A stretch of 64,000 nucleotides of DNA from Actinomycetota bacterium (GTDB lineage Bacteria; Actinomycetota; Actinomycetes; Mycobacteriales; HKI-0501). Location of the stretch: the NCBI GenBank assembly GCA_030840805.1, contig JAVEDU010000076.1:1-64000 (forward strand), read 5' to 3'. Both the position numbers and the translations under genes were made by a program. This document shows, piece after piece, positions 1 through 7,999 of the stretch (its first letter is position 1; each line of letters begins with the position of its first letter). The notes below the pieces were generated by a model that ran no database searches, had not been told where the DNA came from, and saw only the letters and a program-made list of their open reading frames with translations.

Positions 1-38
1 GGGGGGCCACGCCGGGAGCCGGATCCCGAACTTCGGGC

Positions 39-890
39 TCACGGGGTTCCCGAGAGGTGCGCGAGGTTGAGCTCGTTGAACCGCTCGCTGTGCTCGTGCT
101 GCGGCCAGTGCCCGCACTCCGGGAAGACCTCCAGCGTCGAGCCCGGGATGGACCGGTTCATCCGGGTCGCCTCCGGCACGTCGCCGAACGGGTTCTCCGC
201 ACCCCAGACGATGAGCGTCGGGGCCTGGATGCGGCCCATCTGCTCCTCGGTGAGGAGGTCCGGCTGCCGGTTCTCCATCTCCTGGAGCGCCAGCAGGCGG
301 TCGATCGCCGCGACGAAGGACGGGCGGTGGTAGATCGCGTGCCGAGCCTGCACGAGCTCCTCGCTGACGTCCTTCGCCGGGTCGAACATCAGCAGGTGCA
401 GCCGCTTGCGGGTCAGCTCGATGTCGTCGTTCTCCACCGCGGCGCGCGTGCTGGTCTTGATCCGCTCCATCACCGCGGGGTTCGCCACGGTGCCGCCCGG
501 GGCGACGAGGGTCAGCTTGCCGACCCGGTCGGGGTGGTCGGCCGCGAGCCGGCCGCCGACCCAGCCACCGAGCGACTCGCCGACGATGTGGAAGCGGTCC
601 AGGCCCTCCGCGTCGGCGTAGTCGAGGATGTGCCGGACGTAGCGCTCGATGCGGTACGGCTCGTCGACGCTGTCGGTGTACCCGTGCCCGAGCATGTCGA
701 CCGCGTGGCACGCAAAGCGCTCCGCGTGCGACGGGATGTTGCGGACGAAGGCCTCCAGGTGCCCGCTCGTGCCGTGCAGGAACAGCACCGGCTCGCCGGA
801 GCCCGCCTGCAGGGCGCGGGTGCGGACGCCGTTCGCGTCGACGAAGCGGACCCGGTACTCCAGGTCACTCAGGTCGGTCCAGATGGTCAT
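39..890 (-). CDS. Alpha/beta hydrolase, meta-cleavage product hydrolase (MhpC-like)
   Basis: This 283-residue alpha/beta hydrolase probably cleaves the C-C bond of a ring-fission product in the cytoplasm. The oxyanion-hole segment HGTSGH is at residues 39-44, the nucleophile elbow GESLGG has Ser106, and the C-terminal block around His261 (CGHWPQHEH followed by FN) is typical of MhpC/XylF enzymes. The usual WGxxDPF acid motif reads WGAENPF here, so the catalytic acid is uncertain (perhaps Asp237). The ATG at 890 is chosen because GAGGTGG precedes it; an upstream in-frame start would run into the dioxygenase gene. It is the last gene of the operon, directly after the extradiol dioxygenase, which fits hydrolysis of that enzyme's product. 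A second hydrolase lies at 7181-7999, so the division of labour is unknown. Confidence 0.88.
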   Translation of the reverse strand: MTIWTDLSDLEYRVRFVDANGVRTRALQAGSGEPVLFLHGTSGHLEAFVRNIPSHAERFACHAVDMLGHGYTDSVDEPYRIERYVRHILDYADAEGLDRFHIVGESLGGWVGGRLAADHPDRVGKLTLVAPGGTVANPAVMERIKTSTRAAVENDDIELTRKRLHLLMFDPAKDVSEELVQARHAIYHRPSFVAAIDRLLALQEMENRQPDLLTEEQMGRIQAPTLIVWGAENPFGDVPEATRMNRSIPGSTLEVFPECGHWPQHEHSERFNELNLAHLSGTP

Positions 891-922
891 GCTTCCACCT
901 CGGTTCTCGGAGATTCGGTTGG

Positions 923-1855
923 TCAGGACGCGGGCCGCAGCGAGGCGACCGCCATGCCGGTCAGCCACTGCGGGATCGCCGCGTAGGCGTGGGTGGTGCC
1001 GCGGGACGGCCCGAGAGCGGCGGCCATGGCGACCCACGAGCGGATCTCCTGCGCCCCGTTGCCGGCCTCGGCGTCGATGTCCTCGGTGGACATTCCGAGG
1101 AAGTCACCGAGGTCGCCGGTCTCCAGCGCGGCGAGGAAACGCGCGTCGAAGTCCGGGTTGAGGTCCGCCTCGGCCGCGCGGATGATCTGCCGCCGCCGGA
1201 CCTCGTACTCCTGCCAGGAGTTCCGGCCCTCGAGCCAGGCCTCGACCAGGAAGCGGTCGTCGTCCGACAGCGCCTGGAACCACTTGGGCCACGGCAGGCG
1301 GTGCGAGAGCCCGCCCGAGGCGATCACCGCGACGCGCTTGTCCGCACCGTCGGTACGGACCGCCCGGCCGATCGCCTCGCCGAGCGCGTGGCACCGGCGC
1401 AGCGAGGGAAGCGGCGGGGCGAACATGTTCACGACCACCGGGACGATCGGCACGTCCAGTCCCGGCACCAGGTGCTGGTAGCTGTGCGTGATCCCGTGGT
1501 CGACCTGCATCCGCAGCGAGAACGCCGGGTCGAAGTCCTCGATCAGCGTGTCCACCAGGTGCCGGGCGAGGTCGGTGTCGGCGGGCAGCGCACCCTTGGG
1601 GGTGTCCGCCTCGCCCGCGCCCAGCACCTCGCCGACGCCGACCGTGACGGCGGGCATCAGGTCCAGGAACATGCCCCGGAAGTGGTTCGAGCCGATGATG
1701 ACGACCGCGTCCGGGCGGGCGGCCGCGAGGACGTCCCGGGCCTCCTCCAGCCCGGCGCGGAAGCGGATCGCGCCCGGGTCGTCCGCGACCTCCTCCCAGT
1801 GCGTGTTCATGAGGGTGCTGTGCGAGGCACCGACTCCCAGGACGATCGAGCTCAT
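923..1855 (-). CDS. Class III extradiol ring-cleavage dioxygenase (MhpB-like)
   Basis: At 310 residues this matches the length and block order of 2,3-dihydroxyphenylpropionate 1,2-dioxygenase (MhpB, LigB superfamily), an Fe(II) enzyme that opens 3-substituted catechols next to the diol. Visible blocks are GASHS (His12), a histidine at 58, MQVDHG (His120) and SGGLSHRLP (His185); His120 and His185 align with the two conserved catalytic histidines of MhpB. The C-terminal GAQEIRSWVAMAAALG also matches the family. No LigA-type small subunit is present, as expected for MhpB. The ATG overlaps the stop of the M20-like gene (TGATG), so translation is probably coupled. The substrate should be a catechol carrying a three-carbon-type side chain, judged from the family and the lower-pathway genes nearby. 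Confidence 0.9.
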   Translation of the reverse strand: MSSIVLGVGASHSTLMNTHWEEVADDPGAIRFRAGLEEARDVLAAARPDAVVIIGSNHFRGMFLDLMPAVTVGVGEVLGAGEADTPKGALPADTDLARHLVDTLIEDFDPAFSLRMQVDHGITHSYQHLVPGLDVPIVPVVVNMFAPPLPSLRRCHALGEAIGRAVRTDGADKRVAVIASGGLSHRLPWPKWFQALSDDDRFLVEAWLEGRNSWQEYEVRRRQIIRAAEADLNPDFDARFLAALETGDLGDFLGMSTEDIDAEAGNGAQEIRSWVAMAAALGPSRGTTHAYAAIPQWLTGMAVASLRPAS

Positions 1856-3171
1856 CAGGCGTTCCCCAACTCTTCTCGCGTGCGCGTGCAGGTCGTCACG
1901 ATGGTGTGGATCAGCGTGCGGGTGAACTTCTCCATCTCGCGCACGTCCACGACGTTCATCCCCATCGGGAAGTCGATCGGGAGCGGCGCGCCGGCGCCGG
2001 CCCTGGCCATGCCGATGCGGGCGGTGGGAAGTCCGTGCGCCCGCAGGATGTTCGCGTCCGTCGCGCCGCTGTTGCCGACGATCGGCTCGTGCGGCCGGCC
2101 CTCGACGTCCTCCCACGCGGCGATCGCGGAGCGGACGATCCAGTCGTCGGTGGGCGTCGCGGTGCCGGGAATCGACAGCACCATCTCGGCGGTCGCGTCG
2201 AGCCCCGGGTTCGCCGCGACGATCTCCGCCAGGGCCGCCTGGAACTCGCGCTTCACCGACATCGGGTCCTGCTCGGGCCCGAGCCGGACGTCGACGAGCA
2301 TCCGGCACTGCGCCGGCGACAGGGACGGCGTGCGGCTCCACCCGCCGCCGATCGCGCCGATGTTGCCCTGCGGCGCGACGAGCCCGCGGGTGTGCGCGGC
2401 GGTGTACCGCTCGAAGAACCGCTCCAGGCCCTGGGCGACGATGCCGGCGTCGACGATCGCGTTGCGGTACGGCATCCGGTGCCGGCTGCCCACATAGCTG
2501 TACGTGCCGCGCACCGTGACGTCGAACCAGCAGAGCCCGACCTCCTCCCAGTGCACGGCCCAGCCGGGCTTCGCGATCAGCGCGTAGTCCGCCCAGATGC
2601 CCTGCTCCAGCAGGAACGAGCAGCCGTTGCCCTGACCCGCGTTGTACCGGGACGCCCCGGGCCGCCGGTTGGTCGGCATGCCGCCCGCGCCGAGCCCGAT
2701 GACCACGTCGCCACGCAGCGGCACCCCGGCCCGCCGGACGGCCTCGACCGCCGCGATCAGGCAGGCACCGTGGGCCTTCGGGTTGCTCGCGCCGAGCCCG
2801 AGCACGTAGTCGCCCTCGATCGACGCCTCGGCGCGCATGTCCCGCCGGAGGGCGTCGCCGACCCACGGCACGTCCTCCTCCTCGGTCCCGACGGTGAGGG
2901 TGTCGATCGGCGCGTACAGCAGCAGGTCGGCACCGGTCCCGTCGCCGCGGAGCCGGCCGACGGCGTTGCCCTGGTCGGGGTCGATCGGCTGGTACCGGCC
3001 GTCGAGCCCCCGCGCGGCCATGTCCGCGGCGAGCCACCGGGCCAGCGGCCCCTCCTCGCCCGTCGGGCTCGGGATGCTCGTCATCCCGGCGATGAGATCG
3101 CGCAGGCCGGCCGGGTCGAGCTCCGCCCGGGCCGCGGCGATCCACGCCCGCTCCTGCTCGGATGTGATCAC
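1855..3171 (-). CDS. M20/ArgE-DapE fold protein with altered metal ligands
   Basis: This 438-residue protein has the overall layout of M20 metallohydrolases, but the residues that normally bind zinc are changed. The GHxD block is replaced by YAPID (86-90), the GxxD block reads GASNPKAHG (127-135, Asp to Asn), and where family members carry Glu-Glu this one has GAGG (161-164). The C-terminal histidine block is also absent. It may therefore not be a classical peptidase. The GTG at 3171 overlaps the upstream stop (GTGA), and the stop overlaps the dioxygenase start, so it lies inside a tightly coupled catabolic operon. A role in opening a lactam or amide intermediate is possible but is only inference from the neighbours. 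Confidence 0.75.
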   Translation of the reverse strand: MITSEQERAWIAAARAELDPAGLRDLIAGMTSIPSPTGEEGPLARWLAADMAARGLDGRYQPIDPDQGNAVGRLRGDGTGADLLLYAPIDTLTVGTEEEDVPWVGDALRRDMRAEASIEGDYVLGLGASNPKAHGACLIAAVEAVRRAGVPLRGDVVIGLGAGGMPTNRRPGASRYNAGQGNGCSFLLEQGIWADYALIAKPGWAVHWEEVGLCWFDVTVRGTYSYVGSRHRMPYRNAIVDAGIVAQGLERFFERYTAAHTRGLVAPQGNIGAIGGGWSRTPSLSPAQCRMLVDVRLGPEQDPMSVKREFQAALAEIVAANPGLDATAEMVLSIPGTATPTDDWIVRSAIAAWEDVEGRPHEPIVGNSGATDANILRAHGLPTARIGMARAGAGAPLPIDFPMGMNVVDVREMEKFTRTLIHTIVTTCTRTREELGNA

Positions 3172-6100
3172 CGCAGTACCCCTTCCGTGGTCAGCAGCCG
3201 TTCGGCGGCGGTCTCCGCGAGACCCGCGACGGCGTCGAGCTTCCAGACGTTGCCGGGCAGCGGGTGCCCGTGCCGGTCGAGTTCGGCGTCGACGAGCCGC
3301 CGCAGCTCCGCCACCCGCGGCACCGTGCCGTCGACGGCACGCTCCACTGTGGTCAGTCGCCACGGGGTCGGCGCCACCGCACCGAGGACGAGGCGGACGT
3401 CGGTCCACCCGCCCTCGTCGTCGATCGCGGCGGTCAGCGCGACCGACGCCGTGGAGAAGTCGCCGGTGTACAGCGCGAGCTTCTCGAACGCACCGCGACG
3501 GCGGAGCGCGGCGGCGGGGACGCACAGCCGGACGACGACGTCCGTGGGGCCGAGAACCGTCTCGCCCGGGCCGGTGTAGAAGTCCGCGAGCGACACCGTG
3601 CGGCGGCCCGCGGTACCCGCGATGACGACCTCGGCGTCGTACGCCAGCAGGACGGTCGCGAGGTCCGACGGGGTGACGGCCTGGCAGCGGTGCGCGCCGA
3701 CCGCCGCATGCTGGAACCGGTGGTCGCCCAGCAGCGCGTAGCAGGGGCTGGTCGCGCCGTTGCGCTTGTAGCAGGGGAACCCGTTCCGGAAGAACCAGCA
3801 GCGCTTCTCCTGGACGAGGTTCCCGCCCACGGTCGCGGCATTGCGGATCTGCGGCGAGGCGATCGTCCGCACGGCCGCCGCGACGGCGGGCGCGCTGGCG
3901 GCCAGCTCGGTCGCGAGCTCGGCCAGGGTGACCGCCGCGCCGATCTCCACCCCGCCGTCGTCGCGCCACCGCAGAACCCGCAGCTCGGTGAGCTCGGCGA
4001 CCGAGACCAGCCGGGACGGCCGGCTGGGATGCAGCCGCGCCTCGGTGAGGACATCGGTCCCGCCGCCGACGACGACCCCGCCGGCCGCGAGCGCCGCGGT
4101 GGCGGCGGAGACCGTGTCGGCGACGACGAGCTCCTCGGCGGGCACGGCCGCGTCGGCCTCGTCCGGCCGCGGGCCGACGCCCGGTCCGAACCCGGTGCCC
4201 CACCGGTGCAGCACGTGGTGCAGGCCGCGCGGGTACGCCCAGCGCACCAGCGCGACCCACCACCGGTCCGGCCGGCGCCAGAGCCCGAAGCGGCGGACCC
4301 GGCCCTCCTGCTCGGCCAGCGCGGCGAGGATCTTGTCCGGGGTGGCCGGGAGCTCGCGGATCCGCACGCCGACCGCGTCGTAGATCGCGTTCACGATCGC
4401 GGCGCCCGGCGGGATGATCGACATCTCGCCGACGCTCTTGGCGCCGTAGGGGCCGGCCGGGTCACTGCCCCCGACGATGACGGGGCGGATCCGCGGCAGG
4501 TCGGCGGAGCGCGGCAGCGCGTAGTTGACGTACGCCGAGTTGACCACCCGGCCGCCCTCGCGGACGATCTCCTCGCCCAGCGCGGCACCGATGCCCATCG
4601 CGGCCCCACCGGTGATCTGCCCCTCGACCAGCGTCGGGTTGATCGCCTGCCCGACGTCGTGGGCCGCCACGTAGTCGAGGACCGTCACCTTGCCCGTGCG
4701 CCGGTCGACCTGGACCTCGGCGCCGTGGGCCGCGAACGCGTACGTCGGCGAGAGGTTGGCCGTGTCCCGGTCGGGGGTGAGCATCTCGGTGCCCTCGAGG
4801 ACGTAGCTGGTCTCGTGACTCAGCACGCCGTCACGGCTGTCCGGGCTGAGCCGGACCAGGTCCCCCAGCGACACGCTGCCCTCACCGCGGACCGCGTGGC
4901 CGCCGGCGAGCACGACGTCGCCGGGACCGAGCTTCTCCCGCGCCAGGTCCTTGAGCTTCTCCGCCAGCTCCCGCGCCGCCTGCCCGACCGAGCTCCCGGT
5001 CATGTGCGTACCGCGGGAGGACCAGGCGCCGAGGTCGAACGGCGTCTGCTCCCCGTCCATCGACAGCACGTCCACGTCCGCGGGGTCGACGCCGAGCTCG
5101 TGCGCGGCGACCTGCGCGAGGATCGTGCGCTGTCCCGTGCCGGCGTCCGCGCCGCCGAAGCGGACCCGCACGCCGCCGTTCTCGTACACGTCCACGGCGG
5201 CGTCGGCGCGGTTCGCGAACTCGTACGCGTACGCCCCGCTGCCGTGCATCCCGACCGCGACGCCGAGGCCGCGGCCGGGCGTCCGGTCCGCGCGACGGCC
5301 GTTCCAGTCGAGGCCGTCCCGGACCGCCTCCAGGCAGGCGCCCAGCCGGTTCGTGGTCACCTCGTACCCGCAGAGCGTGGTGGTCCACTCGGCGCCGAGG
5401 TTGCGCAGCCGCAGCTCGATCGGGTCGATCCCGAGCCGCTCGGCCAGCTCGTCGACCTGGCTCTCGACCGCGAGTGACACCTGCGGGGTGCCGTAGCCGC
5501 GGAACTGCCCGCCCGCCTGGGTGGCGGTGTCGACCAGTCGCGCGTCGAAGGAGACGCCATCCGGCCGGTACATCGAGCCGAGGGTGATGACCCCGACCCG
5601 CATCACCGACGAGCCCATGTGGTTGTAGGCACCGTTGTCGACCCGGATGTCCGCCTCGAACAGCCGGAGGCGCCCGTCCGCGTCCGCCGAGGTCCGAAGG
5701 TGTGTCTCGAACCGGTGTCGTGGCTTGTTGGCGGCGAACTCCTCCTCGCGCGTGAGCGCCAGGAGCACCGGAGTGCCGGCCTTGCGGGCCAGCGCGGCGG
5801 CGAGGACCTCGTGCTCGGAGATCTTGGACTTGGCGCCGAAACCGCCGCCGACGGCCACCTCGCGGCAGATGACCTGCTCGCGGGACAGGCCGAGGAGGTG
5901 CGCGACCTCCTTGACGATGAACCACGGCGACTGGGTCGAGGTCCACAGCTCGAGGACCTCGCGCTCGGCGTCCCAGGCGGCGAGTGTGGTGTTCGGCTCC
6001 ATGACCGCGTGCGAGACGCTCGGGTACACGAACGACCCCTCGACCGTGTGCACGGCGGCGGCGCGGCCCGCGGCCACATCGCCCCAGTCCGCGGTCCAGC

Positions 6101-6563
6101 GGACCGCGACGTTGCGTTCGCCGGTGGTGCGTACGTGCAGTGCACGCGCCCCGGGCGCCAGGGCCGCGGCGATCGTCAGCGGCGCGCGCAGCGGCCGGTA
6201 GCGCACCCGGACCGCCCGGCACGCCGCCTCCGCCTGCTCGCGGGTGTCCGCGGCGACGGCGACGATCTCCTGCCCGACGTTCCGGACGACGTCCCGCGCC
6301 AGCGGCGGGCGATCGGACAGCGGACCACCGCGGTGGACGTACAGGGCGTCCGGCGGGAAGTCCCGGTGCGTGAGGACGGCCCGCACGCCGGGCATCCGCT
6401 CGGCCCGGCCGACATCGAGCTCCAGGAGGCGGGCGTACGGGTGGGGCGACCGCAGCACGGCCGCGTGCAGGTGGGCGGGCGCCGCCAGATCGGCGGCATA
6501 GTCCACGGTCCCCCGGCTGCGCTCCCGCCAGTCGATCGGCCGGATCCGGTCGCCGATGCTCAC
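3168..6563 (-). CDS. Molybdenum hydroxylase, fused Mo-cofactor and FAD domains
   Basis: This 1131-residue chain joins two subunits of a xanthine-dehydrogenase-family hydroxylase. Residues 1-750 are the molybdopterin domain: GGGFGAK at 239-245, the substrate-loop motif GQFRGYG at 352-358, and the catalytic glutamate in SVGE (Glu713). A linker rich in Arg and Trp (755-800) leads to a CoxM-type FAD domain with GGGTD (833-837) and TVGGNL (911-916). The FAD domain carries an insert with Cys922, Cys931, Cys941 and Cys960, resembling the extra [4Fe-4S] loop of the 4-hydroxybenzoyl-CoA reductase beta subunit. Such enzymes use water to hydroxylate electron-poor carbons next to ring nitrogens, or run in reverse. 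The GTG at 6563 overlaps the 2Fe-2S subunit gene by GTGA. No maturation genes are in view. Confidence 0.88.
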   Translation of the reverse strand: MSIGDRIRPIDWRERSRGTVDYAADLAAPAHLHAAVLRSPHPYARLLELDVGRAERMPGVRAVLTHRDFPPDALYVHRGGPLSDRPPLARDVVRNVGQEIVAVAADTREQAEAACRAVRVRYRPLRAPLTIAAALAPGARALHVRTTGERNVAVRWTADWGDVAAGRAAAVHTVEGSFVYPSVSHAVMEPNTTLAAWDAEREVLELWTSTQSPWFIVKEVAHLLGLSREQVICREVAVGGGFGAKSKISEHEVLAAALARKAGTPVLLALTREEEFAANKPRHRFETHLRTSADADGRLRLFEADIRVDNGAYNHMGSSVMRVGVITLGSMYRPDGVSFDARLVDTATQAGGQFRGYGTPQVSLAVESQVDELAERLGIDPIELRLRNLGAEWTTTLCGYEVTTNRLGACLEAVRDGLDWNGRRADRTPGRGLGVAVGMHGSGAYAYEFANRADAAVDVYENGGVRVRFGGADAGTGQRTILAQVAAHELGVDPADVDVLSMDGEQTPFDLGAWSSRGTHMTGSSVGQAARELAEKLKDLAREKLGPGDVVLAGGHAVRGEGSVSLGDLVRLSPDSRDGVLSHETSYVLEGTEMLTPDRDTANLSPTYAFAAHGAEVQVDRRTGKVTVLDYVAAHDVGQAINPTLVEGQITGGAAMGIGAALGEEIVREGGRVVNSAYVNYALPRSADLPRIRPVIVGGSDPAGPYGAKSVGEMSIIPPGAAIVNAIYDAVGVRIRELPATPDKILAALAEQEGRVRRFGLWRRPDRWWVALVRWAYPRGLHHVLHRWGTGFGPGVGPRPDEADAAVPAEELVVADTVSAATAALAAGGVVVGGGTDVLTEARLHPSRPSRLVSVAELTELRVLRWRDDGGVEIGAAVTLAELATELAASAPAVAAAVRTIASPQIRNAATVGGNLVQEKRCWFFRNGFPCYKRNGATSPCYALLGDHRFQHAAVGAHRCQAVTPSDLATVLLAYDAEVVIAGTAGRRTVSLADFYTGPGETVLGPTDVVVRLCVPAAALRRRGAFEKLALYTGDFSTASVALTAAIDDEGGWTDVRLVLGAVAPTPWRLTTVERAVDGTVPRVAELRRLVDAELDRHGHPLPGNVWKLDAVAGLAETAAERLLTTEGVLR

Positions 6564-7027
6564 CGGCGCTCCTCGGCGACGGCGCAGACGGCGTCGACCA
6601 GGCCGTTGTAGCCGGTGCAGCGGCAGATGTTGCCGCTCAGGCGCTGCCGGACGAACGGCTCCAGCTCCACGCCGGCCGGCAGCTCCTCGCGCAGGATCGC
6701 CGCGGCGTGCACCAGCTGACCCGACGTGCAGAACCCACACTGGAAGGCGCCGTGGTCGGCGAAGGCGGCCTGGAGGTCGTGCGCCTCCTCCCCCAGCCCC
6801 TCGGCGGTGACCACGTCGCGGCGCACCAGCCGCGCCGGGGTGATGCACGACATCCGGGGGGCACCGTCGATCAGGACGGTGCAGGCACCGCACTCGCCGC
6901 GCTCGCACGCGAGCTTCACCGAGGTGAGGCGCAGCTGCTCGCGCAGCACGCGGGCAAGCGACGTCCGGGGCTCCGTCGTCACCGTGACCTGGGCGCCGTT
7001 GACCCGCAGCGCTGTGGACTCCGGCAC
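6560..7027 (-). CDS. Molybdenum hydroxylase 2Fe-2S subunit (CoxS/XdhC-type small subunit)
   Basis: This 155-residue protein has the two iron-sulfur domains of molybdenum hydroxylase small subunits. The plant-type cluster ligands are Cys41, Cys46, Cys49 and Cys61 (CERGECGAC), and the second, helical domain has Cys97, Cys100, Cys135 and Cys137 (CGFC and CRC). It carries electrons from the molybdenum centre to FAD in the partner chain encoded immediately downstream, with which it overlaps by GTGA. The start is GTG at 7027, one base after the stop of the 43-residue membrane protein gene. Length and all eight cysteines are standard, so the assignment is firm; the substrate cannot be read from this subunit. 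Confidence 0.93.
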   Translation of the reverse strand: MPESTALRVNGAQVTVTTEPRTSLARVLREQLRLTSVKLACERGECGACTVLIDGAPRMSCITPARLVRRDVVTAEGLGEEAHDLQAAFADHGAFQCGFCTSGQLVHAAAILREELPAGVELEPFVRQRLSGNICRCTGYNGLVDAVCAVAEERR

Positions 7028-7028
7028 G

Positions 7029-7160
7029 TCAGCGCTTCCGCTGGGTCCGGACCGTCGTGCCCGTGGTGCGGATCAGCGCGATGTCGAGCCAGCGGCGCAC
7101 CGGCGGGAGCGCGAGGGCGGCGACGGCCACCACGGGGAGGACAACCAGGGCTCGGCGCAT
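7029..7160 (-). CDS. Small single-pass membrane protein (43 aa)
   Basis: A 43-residue protein begins at ATG 7160 behind a good AAAGGAA ribosome site. Residues 4-19 are hydrophobic (ALVVLPVVAVAALALP) and the tail is basic, ending in QRKR, which predicts a one-pass membrane peptide with a cytoplasmic positive tail. It sits between the second hydrolase (20-base gap) and the 2Fe-2S subunit (one-base gap), so it is part of the operon. Short actinobacterial membrane proteins of this kind (for example the DUF6893 type) occur beside oxygenase genes, but I cannot assign a family with confidence. Retention of an intact frame in a packed operon argues that it is translated. Confidence 0.6.
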   Translation of the reverse strand: MRRALVVLPVVAVAALALPPVRRWLDIALIRTTGTTVRTQRKR

Positions 7161-7180
7161 GGCGGTTCCTTTCACTCGGG

Positions 7181-7999
7181 TCACTCGGTGTCCAGGAAGG
7201 CGCGGACGGTGGCCGCATACGCGGCCGGTCGCTCCTCCTGCGGGTGGTGGGAGGTCCGGGCGAGGACGTGCACGTCGGCGCGCGGCAGCGCAGCCGCGAG
7301 GTGCAGCGCGTACGCCGGGTCGGCGAACGGGTCGTGCGCGCCCCACAGCAGCAGCGCGGGCGCCGCGACGTCGGGCAGGTGCGGGGTGAGGTCCTCCGGC
7401 GCGCCGCGGGCCGCGCCGGCGGTGGCGACCGCCCGGCACTCCGGCCGGATGCTCGCCTCGTACCGCCTCCGCACGGTCTCGGCAGGCACGCCCGAGCGGT
7501 CGAACCACTCGTACGTCCCGATCAGCTCGGCCATCTTCTCGACGGACGGGCCGTCGCCGCCGAAGTAGGTGTCCCGGATGGACGGTCCGGCCGCGCCGGG
7601 CCCGGCCGGGTCGGGCACCGGCACGCTCCCGGTGAGCACGATCCGTCCGACCCGTTCCGGGGCCAGGGCCGCGATCCGCAGCGCCACCGACCCGCCCAGC
7701 GACTGGCAGACCAGGTCCACAGTGGACAGGCCCAGCTCGTCGAGGGCGGCGAGCACGTGCCGGGCGTGGTAGCTGAACACCGGCTCGGTCACCGTCGGCA
7801 CATCCGACCCGCCGAACTGCGGCAGGTCGAGCAGGATCAGCCGGCGGTCCGCAGCGAGCGCGCCGGTGACCGGCGCGAAGTCGCTCCACGCCGTGCACCC
7901 GGGACCCCCGCCGTGGAGGAGCAGCGTGGGGCGGCCCGCCCCGAGATCGTGGTAGCGCAGGCCGACCCCACCGGCGGAGACCCGGTGGGACTCAGGCAC
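7181..7999 (-). CDS. Alpha/beta hydrolase, BphD/MhpC-type C-C bond hydrolase
   Basis: This 272-residue hydrolase has the full set of meta-cleavage-product hydrolase motifs: the oxyanion segment HGGGPG at 29-34, the nucleophile elbow CQSLGG with Ser100, the acid Asp223 in WGAHDPF and the base His251 in TSHHPQ. These enzymes hydrolyse 2-hydroxy-6-oxo-dienoates into 2-hydroxypenta-2,4-dienoate and an acid. The GTG at 7999 overlaps the end of the Rieske oxygenase gene by eight bases (GTGCCTGA), so translation is probably coupled. It is more canonical than the hydrolase at 39-890; both may act on related intermediates, or one may hydrolyse an ester or lactone. Confidence 0.88.
   Translation of the reverse strand: MPESHRVSAGGVGLRYHDLGAGRPTLLLHGGGPGCTAWSDFAPVTGALAADRRLILLDLPQFGGSDVPTVTEPVFSYHARHVLAALDELGLSTVDLVCQSLGGSVALRIAALAPERVGRIVLTGSVPVPDPAGPGAAGPSIRDTYFGGDGPSVEKMAELIGTYEWFDRSGVPAETVRRRYEASIRPECRAVATAGAARGAPEDLTPHLPDVAAPALLLWGAHDPFADPAYALHLAAALPRADVHVLARTSHHPQEERPAAYAATVRAFLDTE

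Noticed and set aside
923-3145. A 740-residue reading frame ending in the dioxygenase
   Set aside because: The first 430 residues are a shadow of the M20-like gene; the real dioxygenase starts at 1855 with the conserved MSSIVLGVGASHS.
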